This document shows positions 51,019 through 59,549 of a DNA stretch of 64,000 bases, piece after piece. The translations under genes and the position numbers were made by a program. A model generated the notes under the pieces. It saw nothing but the letters and a program-made list of their open reading frames with translations, had not been told where the DNA came from and did no database searches. The stretch is from Planctomycetota bacterium (GTDB taxonomy: Bacteria > Planctomycetota > UBA11346): assembly GCA_014193115.1 (NCBI GenBank), contig BJHQ01000001.1, forward strand, positions 62,001-126,000, read 5' to 3'. Position 1 is the stretch's first letter. Every line of letters begins with the position of its first letter.

Positions 51019-51585
51019 TCAGCGGGCGAGCAGCTCGGATACCGCCAAGCCGGCGCCGCCACCGGGCGGAACCAGCAGGTCGCCATCGCGCAGGGTCCGG
51101 CACAGGCGGTAGCCCTTGGGCAGCGGCTCGGTGTGGATCTCGACGCAGTCCGCGGCGAGATCCACCAGCCAAAATTCAGGGATCCCAGCAGCGGCGTACA
51201 TCGGCAGCTTGACCGTGCGGTCGAAGTCGATGGATGAATCGCCGATTTCGATGACCAGCACGGTGTCGGCTGCGGTGGGCTTGCCCGACCGGTAGCGATC
51301 GGCGCGGGCGCGGAGCACGCTCAGGTCGGGCTCCGGCTCGCTGCACGCATCGAGGACGATGGGAAGCTGGACTCGCGGCACATAACGCGTCCGGTCGATC
51401 GCAGGGATCAGCCAAGTCGCAAGATCCTGGACTGCCAGCAAGTGGCGGTTGCCCATCGCAGCCATGTGGAAGATCTCTCCGTTGATGAGTTCGACCTTGT
51501 CGTCGGGGGCGAGCGCGCCGACTTCGATCAGCTGGTGGTAGCGTTCAACGCCGAAGGCGAAGCGGCGGGGGGCGGCGACGACCAT
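51019..51585 (-). CDS. Uma2-family (DUF820) putative endonuclease
   Basis: A 188-aa protein with the restriction-endonuclease-like fold of Uma2/DUF820: KVELINGEIFHMAAMGNRH at the N-terminus, EPEPDLSVLR, then the conserved core VLVIEIGDSSIDFDRTVKLP and the closing YAAAGIPEFWLVDL. These genes are abundant in planctomycetes and cyanobacteria; biological role is not established. It is convergent with queE (3 bp apart) and divergent from the PilT/U-like gene (85 bp). The ATG at 51585 is used. Confidence 0.88.
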   Translation of the reverse strand: MVVAAPRRFAFGVERYHQLIEVGALAPDDKVELINGEIFHMAAMGNRHLLAVQDLATWLIPAIDRTRYVPRVQLPIVLDACSEPEPDLSVLRARADRYRSGKPTAADTVLVIEIGDSSIDFDRTVKLPMYAAAGIPEFWLVDLAADCVEIHTEPLPKGYRLCRTLRDGDLLVPPGGGAGLAVSELLAR

Positions 51586-51670
51586 GGCGCTACGGTACCG
51601 TCGCACCCGGGTCCGGGAACCGCTCGTCCAGGGCGGTGGTGGCGCCGGCGGTGGCCGTCAGCATCCGCGC

Positions 51671-52768
51671 ATGGCCAACAAGATCGACGAACTGCTGGCG
51701 GCGATGGGCAAGCACGGCGCCGGCGACCTCCACCTGAAGGTCGGCGAGCCGCCGATCTTCCGCATCCATGGCGATCTGGTGCGGCTGAAGTCGCCGCCGC
51801 TCACCGCTGAGGGCACTGATGCGCTGCTGCTGCCCTTGTGCAATGCCCGGTCCCAGCACGACCTGGAGCAGCGCGGCTACGCCGATTTCGCCTATGCCCT
51901 GCCCGACGGCAGCGGCCGGTTCCGCTGCAACGTGTTCCGCTCCAACAGCCGGCTGTCGGCGGCCATCCGCCGGGTGAAGCCGAAGGTGCCGAGCTACGCG
52001 GAGCTGAACCTGCCCCCGACCATCACCCAGCTCGCGACCTATGAGCAGGGGCTGGTGCTGGTCGGCGGGATCACCGGCGCCGGCAAATCGACCACCCTGG
52101 CGGCCGTGCTCGACGACATCAACCACCGCCGGCGCTGCCACATCCTGACCATCGAAGATCCGATCGAGTACCAGTTCACCGATGATAAGGCTCTGATCAA
52201 CCAGCGCGAAATCGGGCTCGACGTGGTCAACTTTGCCGAGGCCCTGCGCAGCGCGGTGCGCGAGGATCCGGATGTGATGCTGCTCGGCGAGATGCGCGAC
52301 GCCGAGACCTTCGAGACCGCTCTGACCGCCGCCGAAACCGGCCACCTGGTGTTCGGCACCATCCATGCCTCGAACTGCCCGAGCACCATCGGCCGAATCC
52401 TGGAGCTGTTCCCGCCGTCGAAGCACACCCAGATCCGCAGCGGCCTGGGTTTCAATCTGCGGGCGGTGGTGAACCAGAAGCTGCTGACCGGCGCCAAGCC
52501 CGAATTCCGGCAGATTCCTGCGATGGAGATGATGTTCATCACCCCGATCATCAAGAAGATGATCATCGAGGGCGAAGACCACAAAGTCGCCGACGCCCTG
52601 GCCAAGGACATCGATTCAGGCAGCGAATCGTATATCAAGGTCATGACCCGGCTCTACAAGACCGGCATGATCACCATGGAAACGGCCCTGGCCTCGGTGA
52701 ACAATCCGGAGGAGCTGCGCATGTCGATGCGCGGCATCTCGATTTCCGATGGCGGCATCGTCGGCTGA
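51671..52768 (+). CDS. PilT/PilU-like type IV pilus retraction ATPase
   Basis: A 365-aa secretion-family ATPase. N-terminal PAS-like domain (DLHLKVGEPPIFRIHGDLVR), Walker A GGITGAGKSTT, Asp box ILTIEDPIEYQF, Walker B VMLLGEMRDAETFETALTAA, His box HLVFGTIHASN. It drives pilus retraction. It is clearly distinct from the second PilT at 57303-58382, so one may be PilT and the other PilU-like. The O-antigen-ligase-like gene follows after 6 bp and is probably co-transcribed. Confidence 0.9.
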   Translation: MANKIDELLAAMGKHGAGDLHLKVGEPPIFRIHGDLVRLKSPPLTAEGTDALLLPLCNARSQHDLEQRGYADFAYALPDGSGRFRCNVFRSNSRLSAAIRRVKPKVPSYAELNLPPTITQLATYEQGLVLVGGITGAGKSTTLAAVLDDINHRRRCHILTIEDPIEYQFTDDKALINQREIGLDVVNFAEALRSAVREDPDVMLLGEMRDAETFETALTAAETGHLVFGTIHASNCPSTIGRILELFPPSKHTQIRSGLGFNLRAVVNQKLLTGAKPEFRQIPAMEMMFITPIIKKMIIEGEDHKVADALAKDIDSGSESYIKVMTRLYKTGMITMETALASVNNPEELRMSMRGISISDGGIVG

Positions 52769-52774
52769 TCGCGC

Positions 52775-54853
52775 ATGGCTGGGACCACTCGCAATCAACG
52801 GCACCCCGGCGCAGCTCGGCCTGAGCTCGCGCCGGACGACAGCCACCCCGGCGCAGCCACCGTCCTCGGCATGCTCCTCGCAGGGCTGCCGCTGCTGCTC
52901 CTGCCCTTTTGCGCCATGCTGCTCGGGTACGGCCGGGCGGAGCATGTGGTGACCATGCCTGGGCGAGGCGCCGCCGGCCTTATGGCGCTGATTGCGATCG
53001 TCGGCGGCCTGTGGCTGCTCATCACCGGAGGCAGCGCTCGTCGCCGGATCATGGCCTGGTTCCATCCGGCGTGGTTCGCCGCTCTGGCGGTGCTCTGGCT
53101 GCTCGCCTGGTACCTGGCCGGGTCGCCGGCTCCGGCGGCCGGTCTGATCCGGGTCAGCGAACGGGGCGGAGCCCTCGGCATGGCCTTGATCGTATCGGCC
53201 CTGCTGATCGGGCGGATCGACAGCCGGATCGTGATCGGTCTTGGCGCCGCAGGCGCGACGATCCTGGGGTGCACGGTGCTTGCCGATCTTCCTGCCGAGG
53301 GCGGTGTGCTCGGCGACAGCCTTGGCATCGGGCGTTCGACGCCCTTCGGCCTGACCAACTTCGCGGTCGGCGGCGCCATGCCGTTGCTGGCCGCCGCGGT
53401 CATCCTGGCCGGACTCGCCGTCAGAAACCTGTTTTTTCCCGGGCGATCCGGACCCGACCAGGTCCACCAGGACGGCCCCTTGTCCCGCCGTCTCGGCTCC
53501 GCCGATCAGGTCGTTGGACCAGCGTGGTCGGTCCAGCAGGTGACGGCAGCAGTGGCGGTTTTCGCCGTTGGCGTCACCGCCAGCCTGTGCCTGGCCCTCG
53601 GCCTTCCGTCCGGGGACCCGGCCCGAGGTGCGTGGATCGGGCTGGCCGCGATCGGCGCCGTCTTGGTCTGGACCTGGCTGCCGGCGCGTTGGCATCTGCC
53701 CACGGCGCTGCTCGGCGGACTGGCCGTGATCATCGCCCAGGGGGCGCTGGTGTACGATCCTGGCTTGATCCGGGGGGCCGAAGGTTCCACTGCTCAGCGC
53801 CTGTGGTTCGCCCGCTGCGCCGTCGAATCCGCCAGCGATCCGGTGAGCCTGCTGTGCGGTCACGGCCCGGCCACCGCCATCGCCGTGCTGCCTGCCCAAA
53901 CCTCCTTCGGCGGGGCCTGGCTGTCGGTCCCGAGCTTCCCTGAGCATGCCCACCACGAAGTGCTCGATGTGCTGGTCGATGGTGGATTGGTGCTGATCGG
54001 ACTGCTCGCGGTGGCGCTGGTGGCCACCCTGGTGCCGCTGTGGAAACGGCGCCGTGATCCGGTGTGCGCCGGGCTGCTCGGCGCCTGGGCGGTGGCCGGA
54101 GGACTGTCGCTGATCGAGTCTCATCTGTCCCAGCCAGGGCCGCTGTTCTGCCTGGCCCTGCTCGCCGGCGCTTCGTGGGCAGCGGCCACGCGCGGAGACG
54201 TTGCTGCACCGGGACCAGCGATCGCCGCGGAGGCACCCAGCCCATCGACGGCCGGACCCGCCCGTTGGTTGGGATTGCTGGCTCTGGCCGGCGGCGTCTG
54301 GTTGGCCGTGGTGTTTGCCCAGGATTTCCGCGGTGGAGGACCGCCCCAGGTGCGCTGGGTCGTAGCCATGGGTCAGGTGCGCCGGGCGGATCAGAGCAAC
54401 GATCCGGCGGCTGCTCTGGCCACGCTGGACCGGCTGCGCGCTGATCTCGGCCCCCTCGACACGCTGGACGGCATGCGGGCGATGTACCTCGGTCAGCTCA
54501 ACCGGTTCGATGAGGCCGTCGCTGCGCTGATTCTGCAAGTGAACCGCAACCCGGTCGATGCCGGCAGCCTGGCGCTGCTCCGCCGGATTCGTGAACGGGC
54601 CAGTGGTGTCCAGGCCCAGGCCCTGGATGCGGTGCTGAACAAGGCTCGGGCTGCGGCTGCGCTCTCGTTGGCCAAGGCGCCCAACAGCCGGCAAGAATCC
54701 GCCAAGAATGCTCAGCAGGCGCTGCGAAAAGAGTTGGAGCGGCCGCTGCCGCCAGCCGCCCAGACGGCGCCGCCAGCTCAGGCAGCGCCGCCAGCTCCAG
54801 CTCAGCCGCCGCCAGCTCAGGCAGCGCCGCCAGCTCAGCCGCCGCCGAGCTGA
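52775..54853 (+). CDS. O-antigen-ligase-like polytopic membrane protein
   Basis: A 692-aa protein with about 12 membrane segments (residues 30-460). The periplasmic loop ending PSFPEHAHHEVLDVLVDGGL followed by a membrane segment is the hallmark of WaaL/Wzy/PglL O-antigen-ligase and oligosaccharyltransferase proteins. A C-terminal soluble region includes TPR-like helices (about 560-650) and ends with a Pro/Ala/Gln low-complexity tail of PPAQAAPPAQ-type repeats. Placed between pilus motor genes, it could glycosylate pilins (PglL-like), but lipid-carrier or O-antigen use is equally possible. The gene is convergent with pilB, 14 bp between stops. Confidence 0.78.
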   Translation: MAGTTRNQRHPGAARPELAPDDSHPGAATVLGMLLAGLPLLLLPFCAMLLGYGRAEHVVTMPGRGAAGLMALIAIVGGLWLLITGGSARRRIMAWFHPAWFAALAVLWLLAWYLAGSPAPAAGLIRVSERGGALGMALIVSALLIGRIDSRIVIGLGAAGATILGCTVLADLPAEGGVLGDSLGIGRSTPFGLTNFAVGGAMPLLAAAVILAGLAVRNLFFPGRSGPDQVHQDGPLSRRLGSADQVVGPAWSVQQVTAAVAVFAVGVTASLCLALGLPSGDPARGAWIGLAAIGAVLVWTWLPARWHLPTALLGGLAVIIAQGALVYDPGLIRGAEGSTAQRLWFARCAVESASDPVSLLCGHGPATAIAVLPAQTSFGGAWLSVPSFPEHAHHEVLDVLVDGGLVLIGLLAVALVATLVPLWKRRRDPVCAGLLGAWAVAGGLSLIESHLSQPGPLFCLALLAGASWAAATRGDVAAPGPAIAAEAPSPSTAGPARWLGLLALAGGVWLAVVFAQDFRGGGPPQVRWVVAMGQVRRADQSNDPAAALATLDRLRADLGPLDTLDGMRAMYLGQLNRFDEAVAALILQVNRNPVDAGSLALLRRIRERASGVQAQALDAVLNKARAAAALSLAKAPNSRQESAKNAQQALRKELERPLPPAAQTAPPAQAAPPAPAQPPPAQAAPPAQPPPS

Positions 54854-54867
54854 GGTGGGCTGACCAG

Positions 54868-56721
54868 TCAGTTCGCGGCTGCTGCCAATTCGGTGGTGGC
54901 CGCCGCGCCTTCGCTCTTGGGCAGCGGCGGGACTTCCTTTTCATCGGCGACGGTCTGGCCGATGGCTTCCTCGATGGTCGACACGCCGCGCATGGCGTTG
55001 AGCAGGGCGCAGCGGCGCAGGCCGATCATGCCGGTGGCCAGGGCGATCTTGCGGATGTCGAGATCGCTCCCGCCGCCGATGATGACCCGGCGGATTTCAT
55101 TGTTCATTTCCAGGCATTCGATGATGGCGTAACGGCCCTTGTAGCCGTGGCTGCACAGGCTGCACCCGACCGGTTTCCACAGTTTCAGGGTATCGATCTC
55201 TTCGGGCAGGAAACCGATCTTGATCAGCTCGTCGGGCGGAGGGTATTCCTCTTTCGGCATCTCGATCTTGCAGCTCTTGCACAGCCGGCGGCCGAGTCGC
55301 TGGGCGAGGACCGCGTTGACCGTGCTCGCCACCATCAACGGATCGATGCCCATGTCGATGATGCGGGTGATGGTGCTCGGCGCGTCGTTGGTGTGCAGCG
55401 TGCTGAGCACCAAGTGGCCGGTGAGCGCGGCTTTCACTGCGATTTCGATGGTCTCCTGGTCACGGATCTCACCGATCATGATGGTGTCGGGATCTTGGCG
55501 GAGCAGCGCGCGCAGGGCCGCGGCGAAGGTCAATCCGGTCTTGGGATTGACGTGGCACTGGTTGATGCCCTCGATCTCGTATTCGACGGGATCCTCCACC
55601 GTATTCACATTTTCGGTGGGGGTCATCACCGTTTTCAAGCACGAATACAGCGTGGTCGATTTGCCCGAACCGGTCGGCCCGGTGACCAGCACCATGCCCT
55701 GGGGCGCGGCCAGCGAGCGCTGCAGGATGTCATAGACCTGGGGCTCGAAACCGATCTCCTTCATGTCCTTCAGGTTGCCCTTGGCGAGGATACGCATGCA
55801 AATCTTCTCGCCGTAGACCAGTGGCAGCGAGTTGACGCGGATGTCGCATTTCTTGCCTTCCATCTGCACCGCGATGCGTCCGTCCTGCGGCTTGCGGCGC
55901 TCGGCGATGTTCATCGTGTCGGTCATGATCTTGATACGGCTGCACAGCGCCCGTTCGAGCTTCTTGGGCAGGTCCATGACCTCGTGGAGGATGCCGTCCA
56001 TGCGCAGACGGATCCGGGTGCGCTTCTCGTAGGGCTCAATGTGGATGTCGCTGGCGCCTTTCTTGATCGCCATCGAGATGATGTGCTTCACTGCCTTGAC
56101 CGCAGGGGAATCCTCGCCGCCCGCGGACAGATCCGCATCGCTCTTGGCGTCCTTGTCCCCTTTTTTCTCATCATCTTTGTCGTCCTGCATGCCGTCTTCG
56201 AGCTGCAAGTCGTCGTCCTGGGGAATCTCGGCCATGACCGCGGCCATCGCCTGGTCCTGGGCGTGGAAGCACTTCTCGATCGCTTTGAGGATCGCCCGCT
56301 CGCACGACACGACCGGCTGGATCTGGCGGCCGAGCTGCAATTTCAGGTTGTCGAGCAGCACCACGTCATAGGGGTTGGCCATCGCCAGAGTCACGAACTC
56401 GCCGATCGCGGCGATTGGCAACACCAGCTCGCGCTTGCACATGTCCTCGGGGATGAACTCGTTTCCTTTGTTCATCGACTTCAGGGCGTCGATGTCGACC
56501 GTCAGTTTGTCGAGGTCAAGGCAGGGATGGCCGCTCTCCTCGCTGATCAGTCCGATCAGGGTCAGCTCATCGACGATGTTGTTCCCCGCCACCAGCGACG
56601 ACAGCAGCTTCGATTCCTTCAGCGCCTGATCGTTCAAAGGCGCCAAGCCGGCATCGTCCATCAACGAATGCTTTTTCAGCAGGGCGACCAGCTTGCGATT
56701 GAATCCGACGAGGTTGGCCAT
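54868..56721 (-). CDS. pilB: Type IV pilus assembly ATPase PilB/GspE
   Basis: A 617-aa hexameric extension ATPase. It has the N-terminal MshEN/GspE-N domain (residues 1-170), an acidic Lys/Asp-rich linker (about 180-210), then the ATPase core: GASDIHIEPYE, Walker A GPTGSGKSTTLYS, Asp box NVNTVEDPVEYEI, Walker B IMIGEIRDQETIEIAV, HLVLSTLHTND. A zinc-binding Cys cluster (CKSC and CSLC, with CxxC spacing) characteristic of PilB/GspE follows. The MshEN domain may bind cyclic-di-GMP in some members. The stand-alone GspE-N gene lies 15 bp upstream and pilT further up on the same strand. Confidence 0.95.
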   Translation of the reverse strand: MANLVGFNRKLVALLKKHSLMDDAGLAPLNDQALKESKLLSSLVAGNNIVDELTLIGLISEESGHPCLDLDKLTVDIDALKSMNKGNEFIPEDMCKRELVLPIAAIGEFVTLAMANPYDVVLLDNLKLQLGRQIQPVVSCERAILKAIEKCFHAQDQAMAAVMAEIPQDDDLQLEDGMQDDKDDEKKGDKDAKSDADLSAGGEDSPAVKAVKHIISMAIKKGASDIHIEPYEKRTRIRLRMDGILHEVMDLPKKLERALCSRIKIMTDTMNIAERRKPQDGRIAVQMEGKKCDIRVNSLPLVYGEKICMRILAKGNLKDMKEIGFEPQVYDILQRSLAAPQGMVLVTGPTGSGKSTTLYSCLKTVMTPTENVNTVEDPVEYEIEGINQCHVNPKTGLTFAAALRALLRQDPDTIMIGEIRDQETIEIAVKAALTGHLVLSTLHTNDAPSTITRIIDMGIDPLMVASTVNAVLAQRLGRRLCKSCKIEMPKEEYPPPDELIKIGFLPEEIDTLKLWKPVGCSLCSHGYKGRYAIIECLEMNNEIRRVIIGGGSDLDIRKIALATGMIGLRRCALLNAMRGVSTIEEAIGQTVADEKEVPPLPKSEGAAATTELAAAAN

Positions 56722-56736
56722 GGCTGTGGGTACCGT

Positions 56737-57180
56737 TCAGAGTCCGTTGGCCTTGAGCACGTCGCCGATCTCGCTCATCCGGGTCAGGTAGACTTGCAGG
56801 CTGCACCCGGTCTGGGTCTCGATCTGCTTCAGGATGTCGTCGGAGATCAGTCCGGCGATGGCGATGACCAGCACGCTGCCGATCATGTCCACCGGCACGA
56901 ACTGGAACCGCCGCATCATCGCCGGATCGAAAATTTCCAGCAGATCCTTTGGCGTCTTGTACTGGCTCGGGCGCAGGTACGGGATGCCGAACTGGGCGAC
57001 CAGCACGGCCACGATCTTGTCCTCGGTGATCAGCTTGTTGGCGACCAGGCATTCGCCGAGCATCATCCCGGTCTGGTGTTGCAGGCGCAGCGCGTCCTGG
57101 ACCTGCTGCTCGGTGAGCAGGCCCTGCTCGACCAGGATTTCTCCGAGCTTTTTGCGGGTGAGACGATTGAGGGAGACCAT
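56737..57180 (-). CDS. Stand-alone GspE N-terminal (MshEN) domain protein
   Basis: A 147-aa cytoplasmic protein that consists only of the N-terminal domain of GspE/PilB/MshE (RLTRKKLGEILVEQGLLTEQ, DALRLQHQTGMMLGECLVAN, FGIPYLRPSQY, VLVIAIAGLISDDILKQIET). In MshE this domain binds c-di-GMP. A separate copy next to a full pilB suggests a regulator or accessory of the pilus motor. It is 15 bp upstream of pilB and so co-transcribed. Confidence 0.82.
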   Translation of the reverse strand: MVSLNRLTRKKLGEILVEQGLLTEQQVQDALRLQHQTGMMLGECLVANKLITEDKIVAVLVAQFGIPYLRPSQYKTPKDLLEIFDPAMMRRFQFVPVDMIGSVLVIAIAGLISDDILKQIETQTGCSLQVYLTRMSEIGDVLKANGL

Positions 57181-57188
57181 GGATTAAA

Positions 57189-57216
57189 CGTCCGAGCGTC
57201 CGAGCGTCCGGACGTC
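57189..57216. repeat. 8-bp tandem repeat CGTCCGAG, about 3 copies
   Basis: CGTCCGAG is repeated from 57189, then runs into CGTCCGGACG, which is palindromic. It lies in the 122-bp gap between pilT and the GspE-N gene. Nothing else is recognisable there. Confidence 0.75.
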
Positions 57217-57302
57217 CGAAGGCTTGGCTTCGACCAACAATCCCTGCATGCGCAGTGCGACCCGCGGACCCACGGACATTCGGTCGATCGGAAGCAGAAA
57301 AA

Positions 57303-58382
57303 TCACACCGCCACCCCATCGCGCTGGGCGGTGCGCTTGAGGTCTTCGAGATCGCTGGACCGGCTGCAGGCGTCGTCCCAGCTGATCAGGTTGGCCTTGT
57401 AGCTTTCGAACAAAGACTGGTTCATGGTCCGCATCCCGGTCTTGGCGCCGGCCTGGATGTGGCTGTAGATCTGGTGGCATTTATCTTCGCGGATCAGGGA
57501 TCGGATGGCGTTGTTGGGGACCATGATCTCGCAGGTCAGCACCCGGCCCCGGGCGTTGAGCTTGGGCAGCAGCTGCTGGCAGAAGACGCCTTCGAGGACG
57601 AACGACAGCTGGGTGCGGATCTGGTTCTGCTGGCCGCTGGGGAAGACGTCGATGATGCGGTTGATGGTCTGCACGCAGTTGCTGGTATGCAACGTGGCGA
57701 AGGTGAGATGCCCGGTCTCGGCCAGGGTCAGCCCGGCCTCGATGGTCTCCTTGTCGCGCATCTCGCCGATCAGCACCACGTCGGGATCCTGGCGCAGCAC
57801 CCGGCGCAGGGCCTGATTAAAGCCCAAGGTATCGGTGCCGACCTCGCGCTGATTGACCAGGCAGCGCTTATTGCGGTGGACGAATTCGATCGGGTCTTCG
57901 ATGGTGACGATGTGCTCCTGCCGGCTCTGATTGATGTAATCGATCATCGCCGCCAAGGTGGTGGACTTGCCCGAGCCGGTCGCCCCGGTCACCAGCACCA
58001 AGCCTTGACCCAGGTCGCACAGCTTGCGGCAGATCTGGATGGGGACGCCCAGGTTCTCGAACGGGAAAATCTCATAGGGGATGGTACGCATCACCGATCC
58101 CACGGCGCCGCGCTGGTAGAACACATTCACCCGGAACCGGCCGACTCCGGCCAGGCCGAAGCTCATATCGAGCTCAAGGTCCTGCTCGAACCGCGCGATC
58201 TGCTGGTTGTCGAGCACCGAATAGACCATGCGCTTGGTCAAATCCGGGCCGAGCACCTCGGTCTGGGGCAGCTCGACCAGATTGCCATCGACCCGCACCC
58301 GCGGGGCGCTGCCGGCGGAGATGTGCAGGTCCGATCCCCCACGCTCCACCATCGTGCGCAGCAGCTCCTCCATCGTCAGCAT
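57303..58382 (-). CDS. pilT: Type IV pilus retraction ATPase PilT
   Basis: A 359-aa PilT with the normal order: N-terminal domain (MEELLRTMVERGGSDLHISA), Walker A GATGSGKSTTLAA, Asp box IVTIEDPIEFVH, Walker B VVLIGEMRDKETIEAGLTLA, His box HLTFATLHTSN. Its close match to canonical PilT makes it the likelier main retraction motor of the two. A GGAGG Shine-Dalgarno is 7 nt before the ATG. It begins the pilT - GspE-N - pilB minus-strand series, 122 bp before the next gene. Confidence 0.95.
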   Translation of the reverse strand: MLTMEELLRTMVERGGSDLHISAGSAPRVRVDGNLVELPQTEVLGPDLTKRMVYSVLDNQQIARFEQDLELDMSFGLAGVGRFRVNVFYQRGAVGSVMRTIPYEIFPFENLGVPIQICRKLCDLGQGLVLVTGATGSGKSTTLAAMIDYINQSRQEHIVTIEDPIEFVHRNKRCLVNQREVGTDTLGFNQALRRVLRQDPDVVLIGEMRDKETIEAGLTLAETGHLTFATLHTSNCVQTINRIIDVFPSGQQNQIRTQLSFVLEGVFCQQLLPKLNARGRVLTCEIMVPNNAIRSLIREDKCHQIYSHIQAGAKTGMRTMNQSLFESYKANLISWDDACSRSSDLEDLKRTAQRDGVAV

Positions 58383-58451
58383 GGGAGATCCTCCGACGAG
58401 ATGCTGCGTCCGGGGAGGCGTTGGCGCAAGCGCCTGCTGGGGCGGTGAGAA

Positions 58452-58946
58452 CTACCAGCCGAGCAGGGCCGGTGCGCAGACGGCGACCTGGTTGTCCAGC
58501 TGGGGAATGGCGGCGAGGGGCTGCTCTTCGTACTTCGCCTTGATTTTTGCCTTGCTCGGCACCACCGACGTGAACTGGAAGGTCATGGACTTGGCCTTGC
58601 CGCCTTCCTTGGCCGGGACGATGGTCACGGAACCGCTCAAGGTCGCGGGGGTCTCATCGTTGCCATTGGTCAAGGCGCCGTTCCAGCGGATCGTCGCCTG
58701 AGCGCCGGTGACCGTGCAGCTGAACGATCCATCGCCACCCGGGGTGTACTTACCGCCGACCAAACCCAGATCGGACAGGCCGCCGCTGACCCGCAGGTCG
58801 GCATGGCTGAAGGAGATCCGCCCGGTGATCGGCTTGCCGTCCTTGACCGTGCTGACCGTGAATCCTTGGCCAGTGAAACGATCCCGGGTGGTGTCCTCGG
58901 CGGAGCACGCGGCGATCAGGGCGAGGACGATGAGCAGGCGGTGCAT
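58452..58946 (-). CDS. Small exported protein of unknown family (paralogue A)
   Basis: A 164-aa exported protein with a signal peptide (MHRLLIVLALIAACSA). The mature part shares with the gene 35 bp upstream the order R(D/E)(R/K)FxGQG, VKDGxxxxGR(I/M)SF, LGLVGGKYTP or IGLIGGPYTP, GSFxCTVT, TIxWxG and SGSVTxVPAK; this gene adds a 20-residue C-terminal tail. It appears beta-rich and has no family I recognise. It is the last gene before pilT on the same strand, 70 bp away. Confidence 0.65.
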   Translation of the reverse strand: MHRLLIVLALIAACSAEDTTRDRFTGQGFTVSTVKDGKPITGRISFSHADLRVSGGLSDLGLVGGKYTPGGDGSFSCTVTGAQATIRWNGALTNGNDETPATLSGSVTIVPAKEGGKAKSMTFQFTSVVPSKAKIKAKYEEQPLAAIPQLDNQVAVCAPALLGW

Positions 58947-58981
58947 GGGGAATCCTGTGGCGCGATCTGCGCCGATGCCGA

Positions 58982-59419
58982 TCAATGCTTCGGCTTGACG
59001 GGTTTGTCGCTGGTGAAGCTGATCGTCGCGGTCTTCTCGCCGGCCTTGGCTGGAACCACGGTGACGCTGCCGGAGATCGGGGACGATTCTTCCTTGCTTG
59101 GCGCCTTGCCCAGCTTGCCGCTCCACTTGATCGTCCCCGCCGCCAGGGTGACGGTGCAGGTGAAGCTGCCGCTTTCATCGGGGGTGTACGGGCCGCCGAT
59201 CAGGCCGATGCTGGTGACGTTCCCGGTGATGCGCATTTCCTTGTTGGTGAAGGACATCCGCCCTTCGAGGGTCTGGCCATCCTTGACGAAATACAGGTTC
59301 GCCCCCTGACCGATGAATTTCTCACGGGGATCGGCGGCAAAACCGCCGGCGGCACCAACCAGGACCAGGCCGAGCAGCAGTGCGAAACGATGGACGGAGG
59401 CGGGGGCGGCGAGAGACAT
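58982..59419 (-). CDS. Small exported protein of unknown family (paralogue B)
   Basis: A 145-aa exported protein with a signal peptide (FALLLGLVLVGAAGGFA). It is a tandem paralogue of the next gene downstream; shared motifs include FIGQGANLYFVKDGQ, GPYTPDESGSFTCTVT and TIKWSGKL, and SGSVTVVPAK. A GGAG Shine-Dalgarno lies 9 nt before the ATG at 59419. The two copies with pilT, pilB and the GspE-N gene on the same strand may form one expression unit. Confidence 0.65.
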   Translation of the reverse strand: MSLAAPASVHRFALLLGLVLVGAAGGFAADPREKFIGQGANLYFVKDGQTLEGRMSFTNKEMRITGNVTSIGLIGGPYTPDESGSFTCTVTLAAGTIKWSGKLGKAPSKEESSPISGSVTVVPAKAGEKTATISFTSDKPVKPKH

Positions 59420-59549
59420 GGCAGGGACTCCATGATGATTATGCAGAACCGGAATGAGCAAAGCAACCTGCGCGAGGCAACTCGCTGCGCGACTGTTCCT
59501 CGGGTGAGGCAGCTCGCCCGGCGCTGACCAGGAGCGTCCCGGCCTCGGT

